This document shows, piece by piece, positions 1 to 7,640 of a stretch of DNA of 13,030 bases. The notes beneath the pieces were generated by a model, which was given only the letters and a program-made list of their open reading frames with translations, had not been told where the DNA came from and did no database searches. Origin of the DNA: Candidatus Njordarchaeota archaeon (lineage in GTDB: Archaea; Asgardarchaeota; Njordarchaeia; Njordarchaeales; Njordarchaeaceae); the NCBI GenBank assembly GCA_029856055.1, contig JAHQWF010000091.1, positions 1-13,030 on the forward strand. The letters run 5' to 3'. How positions within the stretch are numbered: the first letter of the stretch is position 1; the number at the start of each line of letters is the position of its first letter. Both the position numbers and the translations under genes were made by a program.

Positions 1-1
1 T

Positions 2-133
2 GTTGCTAAGGATTGTCTCGATTTTTATGCTGCGTCGGCCACTGTTCGGGTTCGTCTCTATGTTTTGGAGCCTTGGGAGGCTCTGGAAGGCATTGAATTC
101 GTACTTTTTAGCTACCAACCGAAGAAGTTATAA
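2..133 (+). CDS. C-terminal end of an unidentified protein (partial, enters from left edge)
   Basis: One frame is open from the left edge to a TAA at 131-133 and encodes 43 residues ending in YQPKKL. The other two + frames stop within or soon after this stretch. The residues look like real protein: mixed hydrophobic and charged, with a segment LYVLEPWEALEGIEFVLF that could form strand-helix-strand. After the stop the DNA becomes markedly A+T-rich, as expected at a gene end. I do not recognise the family, and 43 residues are too few to name one. A short inverted repeat at 68-83 (GAGCCT/AGGCTC) lies inside the coding stretch and is probably incidental. Confidence 0.5.
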   Translation, partial: VAKDCLDFYAASATVRVRLYVLEPWEALEGIEFVLFSYQPKKL

Positions 134-141
134 GAGTGATA

Positions 142-210
142 ATTTTAAATAATCTATTTTATTGTAGTTATTCTACAATTTATTATAGATAACTTTAGGG
201 CCATAGGTGA
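142..210 (+). promoter_or_regulatory. Promoter and candidate operator of the MFS transporter
   Basis: A TATA-like run lies at 142-150 (ATTTTAAAT). Directly downstream is a perfect inverted repeat, ATTGTAG at 161-167 and CTACAAT at 173-179 with a 5-base spacer, followed by a second A+T run at 179-190. A ribosome site AGGTGA at 205-210 sits 6 bases before the ATG at 217. A palindrome just downstream of a TATA box is a typical place for an archaeal repressor to bind. It could instead be a weak terminator hairpin for the gene ending at 133, but its stem is short and A+T-rich. Confidence 0.45.
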
Positions 211-216
211 CATTAT

Positions 217-1455
217 ATGTCTAATAGTAACACTGATACTGGTGATATGCAGGAAAGAGTTATTTGGGTCAACATTATTGGTTTAACCTTGAGCTGGATA
301 ATTTGGAACCCATTCCAAAATGCTGTCTGGACATATTGGCAGGTATTCCTTTATGCTTTAGGAGCCACACCATTCATAATTTCCCTGATATCAGCTCTAT
401 CTGGAATAACAATATCCATAGCTAGGATTCCTGGTGGTTATCTAGCTGATAAGGTTGGTAGGAGGGTTTTGATAGTATCTATGACTTATGTGATCGCAGC
501 TACCTACCTAATAATGTTTTTTGCCGATAGCTGGGAGATAATTCTGGTGGCTAGTATTATTAGCAATATAGCGTTATTCTATCAACCTGCCGTGAACGCT
601 ATAATAGCTGATAGCTTACCTAAGGAGACTAGAGGCAGAGGATTTGCTATAATCAATATCTTGCCTAGCATTGTGACTCTTATTTCACCTTACATAGCAT
701 ACATCTATGTGAGTAAGTACGGTATCTTAGGTGGGACGAGACAACTCCTATTACTGTCATTTGCTTCAGGTATAGTTGCTGCTACTGTCAGATTATTTAC
801 ATTGAAGGAGACCATTAGAAATAGAGCTAAGATAGGTAAAGATATCGTTAGTGAGATGAAAATAGAGTATAGGAAGGCTATCAAGATAGTTTGGAGTAGA
901 ATGAGGTTTCTGCTGATAAGTTATGCGTTAACGGGCATAGCTATGGGGCTTTCTTATTTGATGCAATTCTACTCCTTGAAATACTTGCTTGTTAGTGAGG
1001 AAGGCTGGGCTTACATACAGATAATATCGTTTGCGACCTACTTAGTATTATCATTACCTTTCAGCATAGCTACAGATAAAATCGGGAGAAAACCACCAAT
1101 AATAGTGGCAGCTATAGTAGCCTTCATCAGCTCGCTTATACTCGCTATTGCTCCTGTGGGTGAACAAGCATTCATTTATGTTCTAGCATCGTCGGTCTTA
1201 GGTTCCTTGGCATGGGCGATGGTTAGTAGCGCTATACCCTCGATCGAGGCCGACTTATTGCCCTTAGAGATAAGAGGTAAGGGATATGCAGTTATAAACC
1301 TTATAAACTCAATGGTTATCTCTATAGCGCAATTACTTAGTGGAGTTATTTACACATCATTGGGTCCGAGAATGCCATTTTACTTAAGTAGCTTATTTTG
1401 GTTGATGTCGTTAGTAATATTTCTGAAAGTGCCTGAAACGCTGAAGAAAGAGTAG
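217..1455 (+). CDS. Major facilitator superfamily transporter, 12 membrane segments
   Basis: This 412-residue protein has the size and pattern of an MFS permease. A short hydrophilic N-terminus of about 15 residues is followed by two six-helix halves and a charged cytoplasmic loop at about residues 198-228. The MFS signature loop between helices 2 and 3 is GGYLADKVGRR at residues 73-83, and its weaker copy in the second half is IATDKIGRK at 284-292. The halves also share a repeated motif: DSLPKETRGRG near 132-142 and DLLPLEIRGKG in the second half. The C-terminus carries the PET motif common in MFS proteins (VPETLKKE). It should act in the cell membrane as a proton-coupled or facilitated carrier; the substrate cannot be read from the sequence. 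The start is set by AGGTGA six bases upstream. It is convergent with rpoB and apparently transcribed alone. Confidence 0.9.
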   Translation: MSNSNTDTGDMQERVIWVNIIGLTLSWIIWNPFQNAVWTYWQVFLYALGATPFIISLISALSGITISIARIPGGYLADKVGRRVLIVSMTYVIAATYLIMFFADSWEIILVASIISNIALFYQPAVNAIIADSLPKETRGRGFAIINILPSIVTLISPYIAYIYVSKYGILGGTRQLLLLSFASGIVAATVRLFTLKETIRNRAKIGKDIVSEMKIEYRKAIKIVWSRMRFLLISYALTGIAMGLSYLMQFYSLKYLLVSEEGWAYIQIISFATYLVLSLPFSIATDKIGRKPPIIVAAIVAFISSLILAIAPVGEQAFIYVLASSVLGSLAWAMVSSAIPSIEADLLPLEIRGKGYAVINLINSMVISIAQLLSGVIYTSLGPRMPFYLSSLFWLMSLVIFLKVPETLKKE

Positions 1456-1479
1456 AGAGTTGAGCTAAGAATGATTAAT

Positions 1480-1507
1480 TCATTTTTCTTAAAAATAATA
1501 AAAAAGA
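1480..1507. terminator. Bidirectional T-tract terminator between the transporter and rpoB
   Basis: The 58-base gap between the convergent genes holds a T-rich tract on the + strand (1483-1490, after the transporter stop). Next to it is an A-rich tract at 1491-1505, which is a T-tract on the - strand just after the rpoB stop. Archaeal termination mainly needs such T-runs, so each tract probably ends the gene that runs into it. Confidence 0.6.
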
Positions 1508-1513
1508 GTTGCT

Positions 1514-4500
1514 TTATACAGCGTCCTCAATATTTAGTTTAACCTTGATGGCCAAGCTCATTAACTCATTAATGAGAAGTATGAAAGCATATGGAAGCCT
1601 TAACCTATACATCTCGCCACGATCCTTGTGAATTGGGCACTCCCAACGCTTTCTTTTGGAATTATAGTAACCGATACTACCGCATTTCCTGCATACGTAA
1701 ACATCAACTCCGTCAGAGCTGTCTACGAACCGCTCTCGAAGGAATTGCGATACTCCTTGTCCGAGCAAAGCATCTCTCTCCATCTCTCCAAGCCTTAAAC
1801 CTCCTCCTCTTGCTTTTCCTTCTGTAGGCTGTAGCGTGAGTAATGTTACTTTTCCACGTGCTCTAGCATGTAATTTGTCTTTTGCGAGATGCTTTAATCT
1901 CTGGTAATATACTGGTCCCATTAGGACATGAGTACTTAATCTTTTACCTGTTTTTCCATCGAAAAGTACTTTCTCGCCATAGTAGTTTAACCCTAGTTTT
2001 TTAGCTGTGTTTACCAGTTCCTCTAGCCAATCCTTACTCTCGAAAGCTGTTCCATCGAACGGTTTTCCAGTTTTTACTGCTATGTCTCCCGCTAGGCTCT
2101 CTAGTAACTGTCCTATAGTCATTCTTGATGGTATTGAGTGCGGGTTCAGGATTATGTCTGGTGTCATCCCGTATTCATCGAACGGCATGTCTTCTTGTGG
2201 GACGATGAGCCCTACTACCCCTTTTTGCCCGTGTCTTGACGCGAATTTATCTCCAAGCTCTGGGTATCTAGGCTGTCTTAATCTTATTCTCACTAGTGTT
2301 GTTCCATCCTTAGTTGTGGTTAATAATACGTTATCAACACTTCCTCCTTCACCTTTCCTGACTTTCTCGCTTGTATCTCTCAGTAATCTTATTCCTCCAT
2401 ATGATACTCCTAGTACACCGATGTCAGCTGGACTAACTCTACCAACTATTACCTCATCTTCATAGATCTCTACTCCGGGCCAAGCTATTCCGTCTTCAGC
2501 TAGTTTCTCTCTCACCTTGTGTCTTGCTCCAGTCACTTCATCCGTAGGAAACCTTATTACATCTGTTCTATTCGCTATGTATCTCCTCTCCTCTACTTCG
2601 TAAATCCTGTATAGGAATCCCCTCATGAATCCACGCTCTATTGATGCCTTATTTATTATTAATGCGTCCTCTATGTTGTATCCCTCGTAAGATAGGATAG
2701 CTACTATAGCGTTCTGTCCAAACCCTCTCTTGCTTGCTCCAGATATCTCAGCTGTTTCTGTAGTCACTAAAGGTCTTTGTGGGTAGCTAAGTATGTATGT
2801 AGATGTCTCTGGCCTAACCCTATAGTTTGGCCTCGGTATACTCATTGCTTGTTTAGCCATTGATGTCTCGTGAGTAACTTTAGGTGACTGATCATGGTTT
2901 GCAAACGGTATTAATCCCGCGCTTGCTCCTAGCATTGATGCTGGGGCTATCTCCATGTGAGTATGCTCTGGTGTTAATTCTTCCTCGTTTAATGCTATGT
3001 AGGCATCCTCTTCTTCTTCTGGATCAGGCATTTCTATTATTCCGTTCCTAAGTAAGTCGTCGAAAGTCCATTCACCACTTTTGAGTTTCTTGATGTGTTC
3101 TTTCTTGAGAGCTGGTTTTCCGTTCTTCACTATTATTAATGGTCTCAAGATTCTTCCGCGATCCGTGTTTATGTGTATTTCCGCGTATTTCTCCCAGTAC
3201 TTTATAGATATCTGCCAAGGTATCTCTCCTTTCCTCCTGAGGTTTCTGAAGTCATTAACAAATTTCTCTGGATTCTTTACATGCCCTACATACATTCCGT
3301 CCACGAAAACTGGAATGTTTGGATAAGGTGACCAACCAATCTTTACTGGTTCTCGTACTAAACCGGTTTTCGGTAATATGTCATTGATCATTCTATCTTT
3401 ATCCTCAGGGGGTATATCTGCTGTTACGTAAGCCATGAGTGATAGATGCTTAGTTAACCCGCATAACTCGCCTTCTGGCGTTTCGTTTGGACAGAATCTA
3501 CCAAAGTGCGTTGGATGAAGGTCTCTTGCCTCGACTTTACCTCTCTTTGCTTCCGCCGATGTCCTTGTTAATATGTTCTTTACCCTTCTAAGGTGACTTA
3601 TGTTATCCAGATGGTTTAGCCTCCCAAGTATTTCTGTCACTCCAGTTACTCCCGTTGGCCAGTGACCAGTTGCTAGTGCGCTCATCACTGTATCTGACAA
3701 TCTATCTGTTCTCAGCACCCTTTTTATATCTGTTATATCCCTGTATCCAGCGACCCAGTTCACTATTTTTCTTTTTGTTTCCTCTATGAAGCTTCTCCAA
3801 GCTATCGCGAATAACTCCTCCAGGAAGTCTCCCACCATTTTTAGTCTCTTGTTCTTTAGATGATCTCTATCCTCTGGGGTTACGTAGCCAAAATATATTA
3901 GTACTACCCTCCTGATCATTCTTGATAAGTAGTATCCCTTCATTGGCCAGGAACTCTCATCAGTTCCCAGATGGGGTAGTAGATATAGATTTAATCTTCT
4001 TTTCACTTCTTGTATGACTTTGTCCTTGTTCTTCTGTGTGATAGGTATCCTGAAATTATCCATGTAGTATGCTAGAGCGAATAAGGCATCTTCCTGAGTT
4101 CTTAGGAATTCTGGTTTAACGCCTTGTGCTGTGAGCAGTAATACTGTCGATATCAAGCTAGCTCTCTGACTCTCCTCACTTATCTCCTCTGGCGAAGCAG
4201 CAATAACAATATCTTTCATTGTGAAGCCTAGTGCTCTCAAAAGGAGTACTGCGGGGATAGGTGCTTTAGTCCCTGCCCTCGTGAACCGGACATATAGTCT
4301 TAAATCATCTCGACCCATATACATTGTTACTCTATTCCTGTATGTTCCTGGGGAAACAAGCCATGCCTGAACAGCGTATTTCTTCGCTTCTGCTGACACC
4401 CCCTCTAACTTCTCTGTAAGAATTCTTCCTCTTACCCCTTCCTCTCTCGGCACAACTGCCCTCTCGGATCCATTGATTATCAGGTATCCTCCTGAATCAA

Positions 4501-5014
4501 TAGGGTCTTCCCCGATCTCAGCCATGTACTCTGGATCTCTATTGATGTAAGTGCTCATGTATGGATCGTATTTCGATCCCACCATTAACGGCATTATGAG
4601 TAATAGTACTCTATCTTTCTTCACTATCTCGCTTGCCCTCCTATTTCCCTCATACTTCACCCTTTTTAGAGTCACCCAAACATATATCGGTATACCGTAG
4701 GTTATTCTCCTAATCCTGCATTCAAGCGGAGTTATATCGTATACTGGTGACCCATCATACTCAAACGTGAGTGATCTTCTCTCCGGCTCTACTCGAACTA
4801 TCTCTTCTGAATCATTATCTAGCGCAACTCGAAAATCAAGGAAGAATCCGACTTCTGCATCAATAATTGGGTGTGCCTGAATAATCTTTCTTAAACCGTG
4901 CTCTATGAACTCATCGTAGCTTCTTATGTGGTGTGACTCTAAACCGTGTTTCTCAACCATCTTTTGGATAATTAGCCATCTATCATCTTTACTCAGCGTA
5001 ACGTTATTACTCAT
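1514..5014 (-). CDS. rpoB: DNA-directed RNA polymerase subunit B (beta subunit homologue), unsplit
   Basis: The protein of 1166 residues is the second-largest RNA polymerase subunit and forms half of the catalytic cleft. It is one uninterrupted chain, as in crenarchaea, rather than the split B'/B'' form of many euryarchaea. Landmarks in order are the fork region with NETPEGELCGL near residue 510, SYEGYNIEDALIIN near 775, the catalytic GDKFASRHGQKGV near 920, and the hybrid-binding and clamp-anchor stretch with GGGLRLGEMERDALLGQG near 1070. A zinc site follows near the C-terminus: C1108, C1111, C1126 and probably H1129. Start: ATG at 5012-5014 with GGTGT at 5019-5023. It appears monocistronic here, with the transporter convergent downstream and tRNA-Arg divergent upstream. 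Neither rpoH nor rpoA is adjacent, unlike the usual archaeal rpoH-rpoB-rpoA1-rpoA2 order. Confidence 0.98.
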   Translation of the reverse strand: MSNNVTLSKDDRWLIIQKMVEKHGLESHHIRSYDEFIEHGLRKIIQAHPIIDAEVGFFLDFRVALDNDSEEIVRVEPERRSLTFEYDGSPVYDITPLECRIRRITYGIPIYVWVTLKRVKYEGNRRASEIVKKDRVLLLIMPLMVGSKYDPYMSTYINRDPEYMAEIGEDPIDSGGYLIINGSERAVVPREEGVRGRILTEKLEGVSAEAKKYAVQAWLVSPGTYRNRVTMYMGRDDLRLYVRFTRAGTKAPIPAVLLLRALGFTMKDIVIAASPEEISEESQRASLISTVLLLTAQGVKPEFLRTQEDALFALAYYMDNFRIPITQKNKDKVIQEVKRRLNLYLLPHLGTDESSWPMKGYYLSRMIRRVVLIYFGYVTPEDRDHLKNKRLKMVGDFLEELFAIAWRSFIEETKRKIVNWVAGYRDITDIKRVLRTDRLSDTVMSALATGHWPTGVTGVTEILGRLNHLDNISHLRRVKNILTRTSAEAKRGKVEARDLHPTHFGRFCPNETPEGELCGLTKHLSLMAYVTADIPPEDKDRMINDILPKTGLVREPVKIGWSPYPNIPVFVDGMYVGHVKNPEKFVNDFRNLRRKGEIPWQISIKYWEKYAEIHINTDRGRILRPLIIVKNGKPALKKEHIKKLKSGEWTFDDLLRNGIIEMPDPEEEEDAYIALNEEELTPEHTHMEIAPASMLGASAGLIPFANHDQSPKVTHETSMAKQAMSIPRPNYRVRPETSTYILSYPQRPLVTTETAEISGASKRGFGQNAIVAILSYEGYNIEDALIINKASIERGFMRGFLYRIYEVEERRYIANRTDVIRFPTDEVTGARHKVREKLAEDGIAWPGVEIYEDEVIVGRVSPADIGVLGVSYGGIRLLRDTSEKVRKGEGGSVDNVLLTTTKDGTTLVRIRLRQPRYPELGDKFASRHGQKGVVGLIVPQEDMPFDEYGMTPDIILNPHSIPSRMTIGQLLESLAGDIAVKTGKPFDGTAFESKDWLEELVNTAKKLGLNYYGEKVLFDGKTGKRLSTHVLMGPVYYQRLKHLAKDKLHARARGKVTLLTLQPTEGKARGGGLRLGEMERDALLGQGVSQFLRERFVDSSDGVDVYVCRKCGSIGYYNSKRKRWECPIHKDRGEMYRLRLPYAFILLINELMSLAIKVKLNIEDAV

Positions 5015-5031
5015 CTACAACACCAATAAAC

Positions 5032-5046
5032 CTTAATATATATTAA
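5032..5046 (-). promoter_or_regulatory. TATA box of rpoB
   Basis: Read on the - strand, GTTAATATATATTAAG lies about 20-30 bases before the rpoB ATG. This spacing would place transcription start at or very near the start codon, giving little or no leader, although a GGTGT ribosome-site match is also present. Alternative A+T-rich boxes lie farther upstream at about 5095-5106. Confidence 0.5.
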
Positions 5047-5124
5047 CTCGAATCCTCATTTAAAGAAAACTAATCTTAATCCAGACATCTAGCATAATAT
5101 AGTATATTGTGGATAGATTCGCTA

Positions 5125-5140
5125 CAAAAAATATTTAAAG
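5125..5140 (+). promoter_or_regulatory. BRE/TATA promoter of tRNA-Arg
   Basis: The A-rich run and AATATTTAAAG at 5125-5140 match an archaeal BRE plus TATA box. Transcription would start near 5163, leaving about 22 bases of 5' leader for RNase P to remove. The nearer A+T run at 5163-5178 would put the start inside the tRNA, so it is less likely. Confidence 0.6.
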
Positions 5141-5184
5141 ATTATGCTACTTCCCACATCCAATTTATTAAGTATATGTCATTT

Positions 5185-5263
<79 letters not shown>

Positions 5264-5312
5264 CAACGTTGATTCTTACTTCTTATGACTCTCACTAATA
5301 CTCTAAACTAAT

Positions 5313-6050
5313 TTAGAGGCCTTCCATATACTCTACTATGCCTTCAGCGAAACTCTGTAGAATGGACCCTGGGTCTTTAGCCTTAACTACCGCTGATGCA
5401 ACAAGTATGCCTTTAGTACCTAGCTCTAACGCCCTAACAACATCCTCCTTCGTTGAGATACCTGCTCCGCACAGAGGTATAACTTCACCATTTCCAGCAT
5501 TATTAACCTTAATCACTGCCTCTCTAAGAACCTCTGGCTTAGCTTTACTCACGCTGATCCCGGTCCCAATTAATTCTGGTGGCTCATAAGCAACGAAAAG
5601 AGGTCTAAATTTGGTTACTTGTTCGCTTTTCTTTGGTGAGTCAGCACATACCGTGGTTATTAACCCTACTTCCTTCGCCCTCTTCACGGTCGCTTCTATT
5701 ACATCTAGTGGTAGGGGCCTCTCAGAGTGATTAATTAGGGTTCCAACCGCTCCAGATAAACGCACTGCCTCTGGTAGAATACTCCCTGTATGAGCTCCCG
5801 GTGTTACTGGATCTATGTGCTGTGCAAATACAAGTGTTTTTTCAACGATTTGCGCTACTCTAAATATATCTGTTGGCTGAACAGCTATCGCAAATGTTAT
5901 TGATTCATACGAATTAGCAATGTCCTCGATTATCTCAGTTAATCTCAATGCGTTCTCTCCTATTGCCTGAGGATAAACCTTATAATTAACTATAATTATC
6001 GGGGGATTAACTTTCGTTATTTTCTCTTCCTTTAAAGCTTCCGTAATCAT
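5313..6050 (-). CDS. tpiA: Triosephosphate isomerase, archaeal short type
   Basis: This enzyme interconverts dihydroxyacetone phosphate and glyceraldehyde 3-phosphate in the cytoplasm for glycolysis and gluconeogenesis. The 245-residue chain shows the archaeal TIM-barrel landmarks: N22 and K24 in IVNYKVYP, the catalytic H108 in LINHSERPL, the catalytic base E156 in VAYEPPELIGTG, and the phosphate-binding loops GAGIS (195-199) and ILVASAVVKAKDP (215-227). Archaeal forms are usually near 225-230 residues; here about 15 extra charged residues precede the first strand. No other ATG, GTG or TTG start lies between that ATG and the NPPII strand, so I keep the long start. A GAGGT about 12-16 bases upstream may be the ribosome site. 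It is divergent from the ubiquitin-fold gene. Confidence 0.95.
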   Translation of the reverse strand: MITEALKEEKITKVNPPIIIVNYKVYPQAIGENALRLTEIIEDIANSYESITFAIAVQPTDIFRVAQIVEKTLVFAQHIDPVTPGAHTGSILPEAVRLSGAVGTLINHSERPLPLDVIEATVKRAKEVGLITTVCADSPKKSEQVTKFRPLFVAYEPPELIGTGISVSKAKPEVLREAVIKVNNAGNGEVIPLCGAGISTKEDVVRALELGTKGILVASAVVKAKDPGSILQSFAEGIVEYMEGL

Positions 6051-6081
6051 TTCCCAATATACCTCACTGATCTTAATGCGC

Positions 6082-6110
6082 TAGGGATAAGTGTATTGTA
6101 ATAGGGATAA
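6082..6110. repeat. Direct repeat TAGGGATAA, two copies exactly 20 bases apart
   Basis: TAGGGATAA occurs at 6082-6090 and again at 6102-6110 between tpiA and the ubiquitin-fold gene. A spacing of 20 bases is about two helical turns, so the copies face the same side of the DNA. The same core TAGGGATA (either strand) is seen in three other intergenic places, at 8713-8720, 9475-9482 and 11652-11659. Its role is unknown; a regulator site is the simplest guess. Confidence 0.45.
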
Positions 6111-6237
6111 AACATCATATAAGTTATTTCATAAATTCGAGCCTTTACTCAAGTAAAAATAGTTAAAAAATCGTAAAGATTTAATTAAATATGGTTTTTG
6201 AGTCATCAGAAAACTATTTATTGAAAGCATCGAATTA

Positions 6238-6248
6238 GATTAATATAT
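6238..6248 (+). promoter_or_regulatory. TATA box of the Ubl-JAMM-Sec61beta cluster
   Basis: GATTAATATAT at 6238-6248 centres about 24 bases before the ATG at 6267. There is no convincing ribosome site in between, so the first gene is probably translated from a leaderless message, a common arrangement for first genes in crenarchaeal operons. Confidence 0.5.
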
Positions 6249-6266
6249 CAAGAATGTCAAAAAGTA

Positions 6267-6590
6267 ATGGTGCTGAATTTGGAGAAGGAAAAAGAAGAAG
6301 CTGTTGCGGTTGAGAAAAAGGAGGAATTTATTGAGATACCTGAAGTAGTTGTTCTTTATTTCCAGAGAGCGGATAACTTGAAGAAGACTGTTAGCATAAG
6401 AACCACAACGAATGATACAATGGAGAGAGTCGTTGCTTTAGCGGCCGAGAAATTAGGTATAAGGTCTGGTAGAATAGGATTAACTGGGGGCGGTGTACCT
6501 ATAGCATTTATTGATAAGACTGTTGGAGAGGTTCTGAGGGAATATAACACGGTTTCATTCCATATTAGCTCGGCCGACATGCTTGGATGA
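6267..6590 (+). CDS. Ubiquitin-fold (beta-grasp) protein
   Basis: The 107-residue protein starts with a highly charged, probably flexible tail (residues 1-24) rich in Glu and Lys. Residues about 27-101 follow ubiquitin closely in pattern: a strand-turn-strand hairpin (KKTVSIRTTTN), a helix (DTMERVVALAAEKLG), a turn, strands around RIGLTGGGVPI, then a short segment resembling ubiquitin's TLSDYNI region (KTVGEVLREYN), and a last strand (TVSFHIS). This assignment is my structural reading, not a search result. The C-terminus is SADMLG, with one terminal Gly and no Gly-Gly, so E1-type activation and conjugation are doubtful as encoded. The next gene, 18 bases downstream, encodes a JAMM metalloprotease, the enzyme class that cleaves ubiquitin-like tails, which supports the assignment. 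An overlapping ATG at 6254 in another frame gives only 19 residues and is not preferred. Confidence 0.75.
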   Translation: MVLNLEKEKEEAVAVEKKEEFIEIPEVVVLYFQRADNLKKTVSIRTTTNDTMERVVALAAEKLGIRSGRIGLTGGGVPIAFIDKTVGEVLREYNTVSFHISSADMLG

Positions 6591-6608
6591 CTCTCGAGTG
6601 AGATTAAT

Positions 6609-7400
6609 TTGGGCAAAGTTATCTTTCCATCATTTTTATGGGATTCTCTGAGAGACATAATTCGGGAATCTGACCATGAGAAAGCCTTCTTTATCATCGG
6701 AACTGTCTGGCAAGACAAGATAATTATCTACGACTTAATAGAATTCAGGTACCATCACCATAACTCAACTAGTGTTATAGGTGACCCTTATCAAAAGGTT
6801 TTATTAGTTCAAGCTATTCCACCAGGATTAAGGATTCTTGGGATAATGCATTCACATCCATTTGAGATAGATCAGCCAGAATTCTCAAGCATAGATTTAA
6901 ATGATTTCGAGGAGTTCGGTGAGGGCTTATTCATAGTTGTTTCCAGGGAAATGAAATACAAAGCTGTAATTACTTTTAATGGTAGATTAGAGGAATGCGA
7001 ATTAGTTATACGGGATCTAACGGGAGACGAGGAACCGAGAATCATCTCAGTTAATGAGCGATGGAAATTAGTTATTCCTAATGGATCATCTAGATGGGAG
7101 ATAGAAAACTACTCTGGGATCTACCTCAGCACTATAATTGCTAATGAAGCTAGCTTAGGTAAACTAGTGATAAGAGGCAATGTTGCTGAGTTAAAGCTAC
7201 CTGAATACTACGATTTAATAAAATCCTGGAGCAAATATAAGATTCCTTACAGAATTTATCTCGCGAATGAAAACAAAGATGTTTTAAATGCAGTAAAATT
7301 AATAATAAGTTACATGTTTAATTACAATGATTGTGAGATAAATTATCTTGAGAATAAAAGGGAAATCATCATACATACATGTAAAGGGCGATACATATGA
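6609..7400 (+). CDS. JAMM/MPN-domain zinc metalloprotease (deubiquitinase-like)
   Basis: The N-terminal half of this 263-residue protein is a JAB1/MPN domain. E24 lies in a strand-like HEKAFFIIG, H81 and H83 in GIMHSHP, and D96 in SSID, which together give the zinc-binding and catalytic set of an active JAMM protease. The stretch between HSHP and SxxD is 8 residues rather than the usual 6. Residues about 140-263 form a second, unrecognised domain. Members of this class remove ubiquitin or ubiquitin-like proteins from targets, and the ubiquitin-fold gene lies just upstream. Start: TTG at 6609, with GTGAG at 6598-6602 as ribosome site; the frame stops at 6588-6590, so no ATG lies upstream, and the first in-frame ATG is at residue 80. 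It overlaps the Sec61-beta gene by four bases (ATGA), which suggests translational coupling. Confidence 0.85.
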   Translation: MGKVIFPSFLWDSLRDIIRESDHEKAFFIIGTVWQDKIIIYDLIEFRYHHHNSTSVIGDPYQKVLLVQAIPPGLRILGIMHSHPFEIDQPEFSSIDLNDFEEFGEGLFIVVSREMKYKAVITFNGRLEECELVIRDLTGDEEPRIISVNERWKLVIPNGSSRWEIENYSGIYLSTIIANEASLGKLVIRGNVAELKLPEYYDLIKSWSKYKIPYRIYLANENKDVLNAVKLIISYMFNYNDCEINYLENKREIIIHTCKGRYI

Positions 7401-7600
7401 GTTGGGAGTGGGAGGAGGAAGAGAGGGAAGAGAGAAAGATCAAGCCAAAGGAAAAAGGCATCAGAACACCGCCAACTGGAGCGGGATTATTAAGGTTCTA
7501 TGAAGAGGAAACAGCCGGTGTAAAGATCGGTCCTGTAGCGGTAATATTGATAGCGACATTATTTGTGACAATTGTAACTCTAGCTTGGGTTCTCGGATAA
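7397..7600 (+). CDS. secG: Sec61-beta subunit of the SecYEbeta protein-export channel
   Basis: The 67-residue tail-anchored protein matches archaeal Sec61-beta in size and layout. A charged cytoplasmic N-terminus (WEWEEEEREERKIKPKEK) is followed by the typical TGAGLLRFYEEE segment (residues 27-38) and one membrane helix (about 43-66, VKIGPVAVILIATLFVTIVTLAWVLG) at the C-terminus. It is a small non-essential-type partner of SecY and SecE in the cell membrane. Its ATG overlaps the stop of the JAMM gene, so the two are very likely made from one message; AGGGCGA lies about 6 bases upstream as a possible ribosome site. The run of acidic residues at the N-terminus is unusually dense. Confidence 0.85.
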   Translation: MSWEWEEEEREERKIKPKEKGIRTPPTGAGLLRFYEEETAGVKIGPVAVILIATLFVTIVTLAWVLG

Positions 7601-7640
7601 AACTACAAACTAATTATTCATGTTCTTGCAGGGATAGGTT

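Noticed and set aside
68..83. Inverted repeat GAGCCT-TGGG-AGGCTC as a possible terminator
   Set aside because: It lies within the coding end of the left-edge gene and has no T-tract after it.
6254..6313. ATG-initiated 19-codon frame (MSKSNGAEFGEGKRRSCCG) overlapping the ubiquitin-fold gene start
   Set aside because: It has no ribosome site and no reason to be translated. It might act as an upstream frame, but the message probably starts at or after this ATG.
6356..6718. Open frame of 120 codons on the - strand
   Set aside because: It is antisense to the end of the ubiquitin-fold gene and the start of the JAMM gene, both well supported by motifs and ribosome sites.
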